58,579 nucleotides of DNA from an uncultured Coriobacteriaceae bacterium (GTDB lineage Bacteria; Actinomycetota; Coriobacteriia; Coriobacteriales; Atopobiaceae), in the NCBI GenBank assembly GCA_902803315.1, contig CADCPM010000002.1, positions 1 to 58,579 of the forward strand. The letters are read 5' to 3'. The first letter of the stretch is position 1. The number at the start of each line of letters is the position of its first letter. Below the pieces are notes generated by a model. It made no database searches. It saw nothing but the letters and a program-made list of their open reading frames with translations, and had not been told where the DNA came from. A program made the position numbers and the translations under genes. Positions 1 to 8,472 of the stretch are shown piece by piece.

Positions 1-1
1 C

Positions 2-1114
2 ATCGGCGGCGGCATCCTCACGGCCATCGCCTTCCTCGTGGACATGGGCGCTGCCGGCACGGCCGCCTATGGCTCCTCGACGCCCGTTGCCGCGTTCTTC
101 AAGAACATCGGCGGCGTGGCATTCGACATGATGCTCCCCATCCTGGCTGGCTACATCGCCATGTCCATCGCCGACCGTCCTGGCCTGGCCCCTGGTATCG
201 TAGGCGGCCTGCTCGCCAAGTCGGGCATCAGCTTTGCAACCCTGAGCGTTTCGGGCCTGGCCACCGCTGTTACTTCCGCTGACCTTGCCGACGCCACGAC
301 CTACGACGCCGTTGTCAAGCTGTTCGAGACCGCTGACGCCAATGCTGCCACCGTTGCAGCGACCACCGTTTCGGGTGGCTTCCTCGCCGCACTGGCCGCT
401 GGCTTCCTCGCCGGCTACATGACCCTCGGCATCGAGAAGATGTGCGACAAGCTGCCTGAGGCCCTCGAGGGCATCAAGCCGATCCTGCTGTACCCGCTGC
501 TGGGCATCCTGGCCATCGGCGTTGTGATGTTCGCTCTCAACCCGATCTTCGGCATGATCAACACCGCCATGAACAACTTCCTCAACAGCATGGGTGGCGC
601 AAATATCATCCTGCTCGGCGCAGTTGTTGGCGGCATGATGTCCATCGACTTTGGTGGCCCCTTCAACAAGGCTGCATACGTATTCTCCACTGGCCTTCTT
701 GCCGACGCTGCCACTGGCGGCACCGGCCAGATCGTCATGGCTTCCTGCATGGTTGGCGGCATGGTGCCTCCTCTGGTAATCGCCCTTTCCACCACCTTCT
801 TCAAGAACAAGTGGACCAAGGCCGATCGCGACGCTGGCCTGGTGAACTACATCATGGGTCTGTCCTTCATCTCCGAGGGCGCCATTCCCTTTGCGGCTGC
901 TGACCCTGGTCACGTTATCCCCAGCTGCGTTATTGGCTCCGCCATCGCCGGCGCTCTTTCGGCTGCCTTTGGCTGCTACAGCCCCGCACCTCACGGCGGC
1001 GCATGGGTAATCGCCGTAATTGGCAACCCCCTCATGTGGTTCATTGCCCTTGTTGCTGGTTCCGTAGCGGGCGCTCTGATTATCTCCTTCTGGAAGAAGC
1101 CCGTTGAGGAGTAA
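2..1114 (+). CDS. PTS fructose-type permease, EIIC part (5' end outside window)
   Basis: This is the C-terminal, membrane part of a phosphotransferase permease that imports and phosphorylates a sugar, probably fructose or a related hexose. The frame is open from base 2, so the true start, and possibly IIA/IIB domains, lie upstream. The visible 371 residues have many hydrophobic segments. They carry the EIIC signature GGPFNKAAYVF near residue 220 and a SEGAIPFAAADP stretch followed by PHGG near the C-terminus, both typical of the FruA IIC family. An intrinsic terminator follows 35 bp after the stop. The exact substrate cannot be told from this part. Confidence 0.9.
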   Translation: MGGGILTAIAFLVDMGAAGTAAYGSSTPVAAFFKNIGGVAFDMMLPILAGYIAMSIADRPGLAPGIVGGLLAKSGISFATLSVSGLATAVTSADLADATTYDAVVKLFETADANAATVAATTVSGGFLAALAAGFLAGYMTLGIEKMCDKLPEALEGIKPILLYPLLGILAIGVVMFALNPIFGMINTAMNNFLNSMGGANIILLGAVVGGMMSIDFGGPFNKAAYVFSTGLLADAATGGTGQIVMASCMVGGMVPPLVIALSTTFFKNKWTKADRDAGLVNYIMGLSFISEGAIPFAAADPGHVIPSCVIGSAIAGALSAAFGCYSPAPHGGAWVIAVIGNPLMWFIALVAGSVAGALIISFWKKPVEE

Positions 1115-1149
1115 ATCCTAGTCGCGCAAAAGCGCACCGCTTCACCCGC

Positions 1150-1182
1150 GCCCGGAGGCTCTATTGCCTCCGGGCGTTTTTG
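1150..1182 (+). terminator. Intrinsic terminator of the PTS gene
   Basis: A perfect 10-bp stem (1150-1159 with 1166-1175) around a 6-base loop is followed by GTTTTT. It ends the PTS transcript and separates it from the next gene. Confidence 0.9.
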
Positions 1183-1237
1183 CGTTAAGACATGGCTACC
1201 CGTCCGCATCTCCGCACCCGTTGGAGAGGGCTATGTT

Positions 1238-1771
1238 GTGCCCGAGGCTGCGCTCGTAAAGTGCGACAACGATTCAATTACCCTCGTTGACGGCTTTGAC
1301 ACCAGCGTCATTACGGAGGACAACACGACCACAGGCGCAATCGTGGGTTCGCTCGTCGGCATTCTTGGAGGACCGCTTGGCGTGCTTCTGGGTGCGGGGA
1401 CCGGCGCGCTTGTTGGCGACACACTCGATACCTCCGACGCTATGGACCTTACGTCCATGCTCGAAGTCACTGCTCTTAAGCTCTATGCAGGCGACGTTGC
1501 CATCGTGGCGCTTGTTGATGAGGACGAGCCTGCATTTGACGCAGCATTCGATAAGTACGAGGTCACCATCGTTCGTCGCTATGCCTCAGACGTGGCCGAC
1601 GAGGTCAATCGTGCCTACGAGCTGGAGGCCGAGGCGGCCGTACTCGTTAAGGAGCAGCTGCGCAAAGAGCGCGCAACCGGCGCCCTGGACTCGGCGGTCA
1701 ACGCCATTGACTCTGCCGCAGGCAAGCTCCCCGATTCTATGAAGAAGGACCTTGGGTTCGACGGCGAGTAG
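1238..1771 (+). CDS. DUF1269-like protein, N-terminus possibly eroded
   Basis: A 177-residue protein of unknown function. A glycine-rich hydrophobic hairpin lies at residues 33-60, followed by an alpha/beta part with acidic clusters and a charged C-terminus, as in the DUF1269 family. The GTG start is preceded by GAGAGGG at a usable distance and is the first possible start after an in-frame stop at 1112. The frame upstream of the GTG stays open and reads GEGYVVPEAALVK-like sequence that also looks family-like. The family normally has an extra N-terminal strand of about 25 residues, and no start codon is available to encode it. The gene may therefore have lost its beginning, perhaps when the upstream terminator region was rearranged. 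Function is not known. Confidence 0.75.
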   Translation: MPEAALVKCDNDSITLVDGFDTSVITEDNTTTGAIVGSLVGILGGPLGVLLGAGTGALVGDTLDTSDAMDLTSMLEVTALKLYAGDVAIVALVDEDEPAFDAAFDKYEVTIVRRYASDVADEVNRAYELEAEAAVLVKEQLRKERATGALDSAVNAIDSAAGKLPDSMKKDLGFDGE

Positions 1772-1790
1772 AGTCTAGGTTAGGAACAAC

Positions 1791-1821
1791 CCCCAAATTG
1801 GGGACAGGCCCCAATTTGGGG
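1791..1821. repeat. GGGGACAG-type palindromic element 1
   Basis: Two 13-base arms (1791-1803 and 1809-1821) pair around ACAGG. Each arm is also nearly self-palindromic. It lies between the ends of two convergent genes, so it can act as a two-way terminator. It is one of six related elements in the window. Confidence 0.85.
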
Positions 1822-1835
1822 TGTCGCCTGCCAGC

Positions 1836-2426
1836 CTACAGCAGCTGGTCCAACGTGCGGCCATATGAGGGCAAGAACTCAGCCATGAAGTCTGCCACTT
1901 CGGGGAGCTCGCCCGCCATTTTGTCCAACGTTTGCTGCGTGCTCTGCGCCGCCGTCGCAAACTCCGCGTTTCCAGCATGCGCCTCGTCCACGCATTTTAT
2001 GAGCGCGCTGATCTTGTCTGCGGCCTTGACCAAGCGATGGAGATAGTCGTCCTGCTCGCTGCTAAAAATCGCATCGTACGTTGACCGCAAGTCGGCAGGC
2101 AGTGTGGCCAACAGACGTTCCTCCGCAGCTTGTTCCACCTCGGCATACGCCAAGCGAATTTGGGGATTGAAGTACTTTACCGGCGTGGGCATGTCGCCAG
2201 TAATAATCTCGGACGCATCGTGATACATGCCCAAGAGCGCCGCACGTTCGGCGTTTAGACTGCGCCCATAGCGCTGGTTGCCAATGACGCACAGAGCATG
2301 GGCAATCATGGCGACTTCCAACGAATGCTCCGCTAGGTTCTCTGGCGAGGAACTTCGCATAAGGGCCCAGCGCTCGATGTATTTGAGCCGCGAGAGCAAC
2401 GCGAAGAAATGCGATTCGGCTGGCAT
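1836..2426 (-). CDS. yfbR: 5'-deoxynucleotidase, HD family
   Basis: Hydrolyses deoxyribonucleoside 5'-monophosphates to nucleosides in the cytoplasm (established for E. coli YfbR). The 196 residues match YfbR along their whole length: the start SHFFALLSRLKYIERWALMR, the first metal His in AEHSLEVAMIAHAL, the HD pair in MYHDASE, the substrate-loop GDMPTPVKYFN, and a late Asp in VKAADKISA. The start has AAGGAG five bases upstream. The gene converges with the DUF1269-like gene across a palindromic element and is divergent from the HipA-like remnant. All key residues are present, so it is probably active. Confidence 0.95.
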   Translation of the reverse strand: MPAESHFFALLSRLKYIERWALMRSSSPENLAEHSLEVAMIAHALCVIGNQRYGRSLNAERAALLGMYHDASEIITGDMPTPVKYFNPQIRLAYAEVEQAAEERLLATLPADLRSTYDAIFSSEQDDYLHRLVKAADKISALIKCVDEAHAGNAEFATAAQSTQQTLDKMAGELPEVADFMAEFLPSYGRTLDQLL

Positions 2427-2486
2427 AGGAACTCCTTTCTGTTGGGGTCCATTCTACGCCGCGCGGGGGACACAAAAGACGGGGCG

Positions 2487-2492
2487 TATAAT
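2487..2492 (+). promoter_or_regulatory. Consensus -10 box
   Basis: A perfect TATAAT lies 24 bp before the start of the HipA-like remnant. No good -35 is visible at 17 bp. It would drive the decayed gene. Confidence 0.5.
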
Positions 2493-2516
2493 ATATGCCA
2501 ATGGAGAAGAGGGCGC

Positions 2517-3025
2517 ATGTACGAGCTCATGAACAGGGATGGGGTCGCTGCAACGTTTGAGGAACGGTTGGAGTATGGTGAATACACCTATTCGATGATT
2601 GAACAGCACGACGACTACCTACCGTACGACTTCACAACCATCAACGAGTGGATCGACGACCGGCAAATCGCCAAACACCGCACCTCCATCAAGAAGCTCA
2701 TGACCGAGTTGGGAATCGACAACCGCCACAGCTTCATAAGCATGGTGCACTGCGCATGGCCCCGCTCTTCAACCAAAACATGGCCTTGCTTCCCTACCTT
2801 ATGGAACACGATGACCTCACGAACTACCTTGCACATCAAGGTCCGAAGATCGGTGGTAGCTTTATCGCCGTTGCCAAAGCCCTTCTTACCTCAAGCATTC
2901 GAGCAAAGCTCATTGCCCTGAAGGACTTTGAGTACGAAGACCCTGGCTTTGGCTTCCCGCAATGGAAGCTCGACGTGGCCAACAAGCTCAAGTGCGACCA
3001 AATTGATGCCATTTTGGATGATTAA
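2517..3025 (+). pseudogene. Decayed HipA-like kinase gene
   Basis: Frame 1 from ATG 2517 gives about 78 residues ending in KHRTSIKKLMTELGI and a RHSFISMVHC stretch, as in the front part of small HipA/CtkA-type Ser/Thr kinases. From about 2750 the reading moves to another frame. That frame gives LFNQNMALLPYLMEHDDL through an acidic C-terminus ending at 3025, resembling the end of the same family. The catalytic middle is absent. The joint near 2745-2755 therefore looks like a deletion plus frameshift. A good -10 box remains upstream. No intact antitoxin partner is seen. The family assignment rests on motif memory and is moderate. Confidence 0.55.
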
Positions 3026-3202
3026 CCGTCGTGGCAGTGCCTAAGCACTTATTGTGCGACGCTTTGCGAGGCCATACGCCCATCCGCCGAACAATACCCA
3101 CTGCCCACCGAGCGGCTAGTCACACCTTTGTTGTTATAGCGTATGGTGAAGTATCTTCCGTCGATCAGATTACCCGCTTCGCACCAAGGAAAGGAGCATC
3201 TT

Positions 3203-4879
3203 ATGTCGCCCGAAGCCGTTCGTAAAGTAAATGTAATTGGCCATCTCAATCCGGATACCGACAGCATCTGCTCCGCCATTGCCTACGCATACCTCAAGAA
3301 TCACATCGATGATGCCAATACTGGATATGAGCCTCGGCGAGCTGGATCCGTAAATCGCGAGACCGCCTTCGCGCTCAATCACTTTGGCTTTGAGGAGCCT
3401 CGCCTCATTACCAGCGTGGCACCTCAAATCAAGGACATTGATATAACTCCCTTGCAGGGCATCGGCTTGGAAACGAGCCTGGAGGTGGCATGGGACCTCA
3501 TGCGCGACACCGCCACTGGCACGCTCTGCGTAGTAGACAGCCAGGGTGACCTTGAGGGACTCATTGCTGTTAAGGATATTGCCAACGCAAACATGGATAT
3601 CCTCGACAACTTTGCCCTCAGCCGGGCACGCACGCCCTACCAAAACGTACTCGACACCCTCCAGGGCACCATGGTAGTCGGCAATCCCCGCGACGTCATT
3701 CGCATGGGCAAGCTTTCCATTGGCACCACGCCCGAGATGATGGACGGCATGGTTTCCCCTGGCGACATGATTCTGGTTACCAACCGCTATGAGTCTCAGC
3801 GCTTTGCCCTGGAAAGTGGAGCGGGATGCCTCATTGTGTGCTGCGGAGCAAACGTTACCAGCGTCATTCGCAACCTTGCCGAGGAGCGAGGCTGCACCAT
3901 AATCACCACGCCCTTCGACACCTTTGCGGCAGCACGACTCATCACCATGTCCATTCCCGTTCGCGCAAAGATGTTGCCCGAAGAGAAAATCGAGTTCTTC
4001 TCGGTAAACACCTCCGTAGAGGACGCACAGCGCGTTATGGCACGCACGCAACACCGCGTGTTCCCCGTGCTACGCGAGGACGGAACCTATGCTGGCATCG
4101 TAAGCTCGCCCAACATGCTCAACGTCGACAAGAAGCACGTAATTCTTGTGGATCACGCCGAGCTCTCCCAAACGGTCGAAGGCATAGAGCAGGCCGAGAT
4201 CATGGAGATAATCGACCACCATCGCGTGGGCACTATCGAGACGCCTGGCCCCATCTTCTACCGCTGTGAACCGGTGGGCTGCACCTGCACCATTATCCAC
4301 GAGATGTTCCAGGAATACGACGTGGAGATTCCCGCCGATATTGCCGGCCTTATGATGAGCGCCATCCTTTCCGACACGCTGTGCTTCCGCTCCCCCACCT
4401 GCACGCCAGCCGACATCGAGGCCGGTCGTTCACTTGCGATGATTTGCGGAGAAGACCCCGAGGCCTACAGCGATGCAATGTTTGACGCTGGCGCTAACTT
4501 GGAGGGCCGTACTGCGGACGAAGTGTTCAATTCCGACTTTAAGATCTTCAGCCGCGGCGACGCAAGCTTTGGCGTAGGTCAGGCGAGCTTCATGACCAAG
4601 AACAGCCGTCTCGCCGCAGAGGAGTTGCTCGAGCCATACTTCGAGACAGCTTCCAAGGCCAAGCACATACCAGTTATCTACTACATGTTTACCGACATCC
4701 GTAGTCAGACCACCGAGATGCTTTACTACGGACCCTATGCGGAGCAGCTGCTTTCACGCGCCTTCAACGTTAAGGCAAAGGATGGCCGCGCTGTGCTACC
4801 CGGCGTCGTAAGCCGAAAGAAGCAGGTTATTCCAGCGCTCATGACCACCATCCAGCGCTTCGAAGAGGAACAGGGCTAA
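3203..4879 (+). CDS. ppaC: Manganese-dependent inorganic pyrophosphatase with CBS-DRTGG-CBS insert (copy 1)
   Basis: Family II pyrophosphatase that hydrolyses PPi to two phosphates in the cytoplasm. The DHH phosphoesterase core is split: residues 9-65 carry GHLNPDTDS, the DHH motif is at 338-340, and the C-terminal DHHA2 part carries SRKKQ at 537-541. The regulatory insert at roughly 70-300 fits two CBS domains around a DRTGG domain, which in known members binds adenine nucleotides and Ap4A. The 558-residue length fits this subtype. The start at 3203 has AAGGAG upstream; an in-frame GTG at 3143 has none. A second full-length paralogue is encoded at 8473-10143 on the other strand. Both keep all metal-binding motifs. 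Confidence 0.93.
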   Translation: MSPEAVRKVNVIGHLNPDTDSICSAIAYAYLKNHIDDANTGYEPRRAGSVNRETAFALNHFGFEEPRLITSVAPQIKDIDITPLQGIGLETSLEVAWDLMRDTATGTLCVVDSQGDLEGLIAVKDIANANMDILDNFALSRARTPYQNVLDTLQGTMVVGNPRDVIRMGKLSIGTTPEMMDGMVSPGDMILVTNRYESQRFALESGAGCLIVCCGANVTSVIRNLAEERGCTIITTPFDTFAAARLITMSIPVRAKMLPEEKIEFFSVNTSVEDAQRVMARTQHRVFPVLREDGTYAGIVSSPNMLNVDKKHVILVDHAELSQTVEGIEQAEIMEIIDHHRVGTIETPGPIFYRCEPVGCTCTIIHEMFQEYDVEIPADIAGLMMSAILSDTLCFRSPTCTPADIEAGRSLAMICGEDPEAYSDAMFDAGANLEGRTADEVFNSDFKIFSRGDASFGVGQASFMTKNSRLAAEELLEPYFETASKAKHIPVIYYMFTDIRSQTTEMLYYGPYAEQLLSRAFNVKAKDGRAVLPGVVSRKKQVIPALMTTIQRFEEEQG

Positions 4880-4896
4880 TAACTGTTGCGCCACAA

Positions 4897-4956
4897 CCGG
4901 GGGACAGGCCCCAAGTTTGGGATTTGGAGAACCCAAACTTGGGGCCTGTCCCCCGG
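4897..4956. repeat. GGGGACAG-type palindromic element 2
   Basis: Perfect 25-bp arms (4897-4921 and 4932-4956) around a 10-base loop, between the convergent ppaC copy 1 and SGNH copy 1 genes. The core GGGGACAGGCCCC is shared with elements 1 and 6. It probably ends both transcripts. Confidence 0.9.
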
Positions 4957-5011
4957 CCAGGGCACGGAACTGCATCCAAATGAGCCCATCCCTCATCTTG
5001 CCTCATATTCG

Positions 5012-6394
5012 CTAAACCGCAATGGATCCCTCAACATAGCGGTCTTTGTCCTGTCGCCCATTAGTGGAGTGGGCGTATATGCGAACGTCCTTTCTCTGCC
5101 CGTCGTTTGCAAGCGAAAACAAAGGGCAAGAGGTCCAGTTCTGAGCCGTAGCCCACTTGTTGGTAGCAGGATCTTTGATGTCTAGGCGGTATTCCACGGG
5201 GGTGCCTTTACCTGTAACGGCATGTGCCTCCAGCTGCACTGCGCCATCACGCACCTCCCATTCGTAGTCCACGGCATCGACGAAATCTATGGAATCGCGC
5301 CAGGCCGACTGCCCCGCCTCGGAATAGTCGTAGAAGTCCCCGCCCACATCTTCTCCTGCTTCTACGCGTTTAATAAGATGGGCAACAGCTTTGCTCACTG
5401 CCGTTGCGCCAGTGTAGTTAAGGTGGGTAGCATCGCAAAAATAGGAGATGCGCGGATCAAGAATGCCACGGCTAAGCATATTGAGGTCGAAATACTGGCC
5501 TCCCGCGTCTCGTACAATTTGTTGCACCGCCAACATTCCGCTCGCGTAGTCATCGCCGAACTCGGCTATGGCGTGTGGCATATAGGGCGCGCCAAGCACA
5601 TACAAATCGATGCCCTGCTCTTGGCAATAGTCACACAACAACTTGAGCGCCTTCGTGTTCTCATCCGAAAAAGCGGTACTCTTTGCACTCGATATATCCG
5701 TATGAACGGTCTTGGCAGACACTGTGTTGTTATAAGCGCCAAAACCAAGGTCGTGATACTCCCAATGCGGATCGTTTTTCTGCGTAAATCGCTTGCTCGC
5801 TTCGTGTACGTCGCAATGCAGGCGATTGTAGATATTTTCTTTTACGTTTGATAGCGAGAGGTCCATGTGGGCATAGGCCCACGGAAAGAACCCCGCGATG
5901 GAATAGGCGCGCTTGAAGTAGTAGTCGTATGAATAGAGGCCTGCCATGTCCGCAACCGCCTGCGCAAGAGGCTCGTTGACGCACTTTGCCTGAACGTACG
6001 AAACGGAATGAGCAAACATTGGCTCAGTCATCATCGTATCGTAGCCAATGAGCATTACCACACGCTTAAGATCGTGGTCGCGCGCAACAGTCCTTATGGC
6101 CATAAGGCTCTCGTGCAGTGGCTGGCCAGGACACGACATGTTGAAGGCATGGGCACCCGTCTCTGCGTTAAACGCCTGTGGATCAAGACCACCCGCCGTC
6201 ATAGACGATCCAACGAATATCGTGTCAACCTCTTTTGTCTTGCGATAGTCCGTCCATACGAGCTCGCTTTGAGATCCATAGGGCTCGAACACCAGACAGA
6301 GAATTACATCAAGCGGCACGAGCAGCAACAGAAGGACAAGCGTTGTTACCAACAGACGTCTAAAGCCATTGGGCGCATGGCCAGAAGTTGGCAT
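5012..6394 (-). CDS. Membrane-anchored SGNH hydrolase (DltD/AlgJ-like), orphan copy
   Basis: A 460-residue protein with one N-terminal membrane segment (about 13-35) and an extracytoplasmic SGNH domain. Block I is VGSSMTAG with the likely nucleophile Ser64. The DxxH pair lies in CDATHLNYTGA. Such proteins work with an MBOAT acyltransferase in O-acylation of surface polymers. The closest relative in the window is at 12158-13582: both start MPTS, share EPYG(S/T)QSEL and LDPQAF, and align to the C-terminus. The start is set by GGAGG 11 bases upstream and by agreement with the paralogue; a GTG at 6406 overlaps that site. The MBOAT partner upstream survives only as a fragment, so this copy may serve the other MBOAT or be drifting. 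Confidence 0.85.
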   Translation of the reverse strand: MPTSGHAPNGFRRLLVTTLVLLLLLVPLDVILCLVFEPYGSQSELVWTDYRKTKEVDTIFVGSSMTAGGLDPQAFNAETGAHAFNMSCPGQPLHESLMAIRTVARDHDLKRVVMLIGYDTMMTEPMFAHSVSYVQAKCVNEPLAQAVADMAGLYSYDYYFKRAYSIAGFFPWAYAHMDLSLSNVKENIYNRLHCDVHEASKRFTQKNDPHWEYHDLGFGAYNNTVSAKTVHTDISSAKSTAFSDENTKALKLLCDYCQEQGIDLYVLGAPYMPHAIAEFGDDYASGMLAVQQIVRDAGGQYFDLNMLSRGILDPRISYFCDATHLNYTGATAVSKAVAHLIKRVEAGEDVGGDFYDYSEAGQSAWRDSIDFVDAVDYEWEVRDGAVQLEAHAVTGKGTPVEYRLDIKDPATNKWATAQNWTSCPLFSLANDGQRKDVRIYAHSTNGRQDKDRYVEGSIAV

Positions 6395-6473
6395 ACAGGA
6401 ATCCACCTCCGCCGTTTACGGTGTCGTTCGACGTACCAGATATCGCGATCAAGGCAATAATAAGAAAAAATCC
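6384..6473 (-). pseudogene. Vestigial 3' end of an MBOAT gene
   Basis: Read on the minus strand, 30 codons directly upstream of and overlapping the orphan SGNH start translate to a hydrophobic stretch followed by GTSNDTVNGGGGFLYANF. The intact MBOAT at 10576-12171 ends VSYDTSNGGGGFLYANF. In both places the FLYANF codons contain the ATG of the SGNH gene in a different frame. In the intact pair the next codon is a stop; here it is TGG. An in-frame stop lies just upstream, so only the tail remains. This shows that the SGNH copy once followed an MBOAT gene. Confidence 0.8.
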
Positions 6474-6563
6474 TTATAGGTGTGCAGATGCGCGACCTAT
6501 CCTATCATAGCGGCATTGAGGGATGGGCAAAATCCAATATTAAATTGCCTGGCACACAGGTAT

Positions 6564-6612
6564 GGGGACAGCCCCAGAGCCTGCACCTTGCACAAGCTCA
6601 GGGGCTGTCCCC
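6564..6612. repeat. GGGGACAG-type palindromic element 3
   Basis: 17-base arms with one mismatch (6564-6580 and 6596-6612) around a 15-base loop. It lies just past the stop of the GH13 gene on the minus strand and is a probable terminator for it. Confidence 0.8.
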
Positions 6613-6630
6613 GAGTTCGCCCAGCAATCA

Positions 6631-8295
6631 TCAGCCCCAAATTACGGCCTCGAGCGGGCCAAGCCTTCCCGGCGCCGCAATGCCCTCTGAGGCGGCTATA
6701 GGCGAGAGCCCCGCAACGAGCTCTGGATCATATGTCACAGGCTCATTGGAGAAGTTCGCCAGCGTAACCATGCGATCATCGCCAAGCGTACGCTCAAATG
6801 CAAGCACCTGCTCACTGTCCTCCATAAGCTCACGCCAGGCACCGGCAAGCAGGACGGGCGTGTTCAGGCGCAAGCTCGCGAGACGACGATACCACTGCAG
6901 CGGTGATCCGTCGTTTTGTTCCTGCGCCGCAACGTTGCACGTCGCATAGTCATCGTGCACGGGCAGCCACGGCCGCGCAGTTGAGAAGCCCGCGTTTTCA
7001 CTCGCGTCCCATTGCATGGGCGTGCGCGCGTTGTCACGGCTAAAGCGCGTGCAAGCGGCTAGCGCGGCCTCGTCGGAGAGTCCCTCTGTCTTAGCAAAGT
7101 CATACTGCGCATGCGTCTGCACGTCGTCGAACTCGCCTACGCCCTTCCACGTGGCGTTGCCGTAGCCAAGCTCCTCGCCCTGATACAGGAAAGGGGTTCC
7201 TCGCGTGGTGAGCAACACCGCGCCAAGCACCTTGGCCTTTGCGGCGAGCGGCCCATCACAGCGGAAGAAGTTCACCGTCGAGCGTGGTTGGTCGTGATTC
7301 TCGAAGAACGCCGGATACCAGCCGTTCGTGGCCGTGGCCTCCTGACTTGCCGCAAGGACGCGCTTGAGGTCGGTGAGCTCCCACGTTACGGGACGGCACC
7401 AGATTTCGGCCTCGCCCATGGGAACGTGCATATGGCTAAACTCAAAGAGCAGGTCAAACACGCCATCGTCGCCTACCCACTGACCCAACTCAGACGCGGC
7501 AACGCCGTTTGCTTCGCCCACCATGAAGATGTCGCGACCGTCGCGCACCGCAGCCTTGAACTCGTGCAAATAGTCCAAGATTCCTGGTTGGTTAGCGGTG
7601 GCGGCATGCACGGGATAGAGCCCGTCCTCGCCGTCCGCGGGCCCATCCTCAAAGACGGGCGGCTTCTTTATGTAGGTAATGGCATCTATGCGAAAGCCGC
7701 CCACGCCCTTGTCCGCCCAAAAGTTCGCAATGTCGAAGAGAGCCTTACGCACTTCCGGATTCTCCCAGTTGAGATCGGGCTGCTGCTTGGCAAAGGTGTG
7801 CAGGTAGTACTGCCCGCGCTCCTCGCACCACTCCCATGCGCTACCGCCAAAGATCGAGCGCCAGTTGGTAGGAGCAGAGCCGTCCTCCTTGGCGTCGCGC
7901 CATATGTACCAATCTGCGTACTCGTTGCTTGAGGACTTCCGGGACTCGACGAACCATGAGCACTGCTCCGACGTGTGATTGAACACGAGATCCATTACCA
8001 TGCGTATGCCGCGCTCGCGTCCCCTTGCGATGAGCTCGTCCATCTGTTCCATGGTGCCAAATGAGGGATCGATGGCGTAGTAGTCGGCCACGTCGTAGCC
8101 ATTGTCCACCATGGGACTCTTGTAACAGGGGGTTATCCATACGGCGCCCACGCCCAACGCCTGAAGGTAGTCGAGCTTGGCGGTAATGCCCGCAATGGTG
8201 CCAGTACCCTGCGCTGCCGTGTCGTAGAAGCTCTTTGGATATACCTCGTAGGCAATGGTCTTCTGCCACCAGGTAAGATCGCCAGAATTTGTCAT
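6631..8295 (-). CDS. GH13 alpha-glucosidase / oligo-1,6-glucosidase
   Basis: A cytoplasmic glycoside hydrolase acting on short alpha-glucosides. The 554 residues show a TIM barrel with the GH13 regions in order: DLVFNHTS near 102, GFRIDAI with nucleophile Asp204, GEAN with acid/base Glu261, and FFENHDQPR with Asp335. A C-terminal beta domain follows. The overall pattern fits the oligo-1,6-glucosidase / trehalose-6-phosphate hydrolase group (GH13_29/31). The residue after the nucleophile is Ala rather than the Val common in 1,6-cleaving enzymes or the Thr of maltases, so linkage preference is open. The ATG has GGAG six bases upstream. It stands alone between palindromic elements. Confidence 0.9.
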   Translation of the reverse strand: MTNSGDLTWWQKTIAYEVYPKSFYDTAAQGTGTIAGITAKLDYLQALGVGAVWITPCYKSPMVDNGYDVADYYAIDPSFGTMEQMDELIARGRERGIRMVMDLVFNHTSEQCSWFVESRKSSSNEYADWYIWRDAKEDGSAPTNWRSIFGGSAWEWCEERGQYYLHTFAKQQPDLNWENPEVRKALFDIANFWADKGVGGFRIDAITYIKKPPVFEDGPADGEDGLYPVHAATANQPGILDYLHEFKAAVRDGRDIFMVGEANGVAASELGQWVGDDGVFDLLFEFSHMHVPMGEAEIWCRPVTWELTDLKRVLAASQEATATNGWYPAFFENHDQPRSTVNFFRCDGPLAAKAKVLGAVLLTTRGTPFLYQGEELGYGNATWKGVGEFDDVQTHAQYDFAKTEGLSDEAALAACTRFSRDNARTPMQWDASENAGFSTARPWLPVHDDYATCNVAAQEQNDGSPLQWYRRLASLRLNTPVLLAGAWRELMEDSEQVLAFERTLGDDRMVTLANFSNEPVTYDPELVAGLSPIAASEGIAAPGRLGPLEAVIWG

Positions 8296-8321
8296 GCAAG
8301 GCTCCAATCTTTATATAGGTA

Positions 8322-8462
8322 GCGCCCGCCCCCAAGGAGCCGTCACATCCTCACGGGGCGTGAAAAGCGCCGCACTCAAACAGTCCGCGCTTCGCGCGGA
8401 AACTCGCGCGGCTTGCTTTTCACGCTCCGCTGAAGATTTGGCAACTCGATGGGGGCGGGCGT
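8322..8462. repeat. Nested long hairpin element (family B)
   Basis: Three nested inverted repeats: outer arms 8322-8334 / 8450-8462, middle arms 8358-8368 / 8415-8425 (GCGTGAAAAGC), and an inner 7-bp hairpin 8384-8390 / 8394-8400. It carries a CTCAAACAG motif also found in the giant element at 20804-21142. It fills the gap between ppaC copy 2 and the GH13 gene, which run in the same direction. Confidence 0.8.
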
Positions 8463-8472
8463 CACGTGCACG

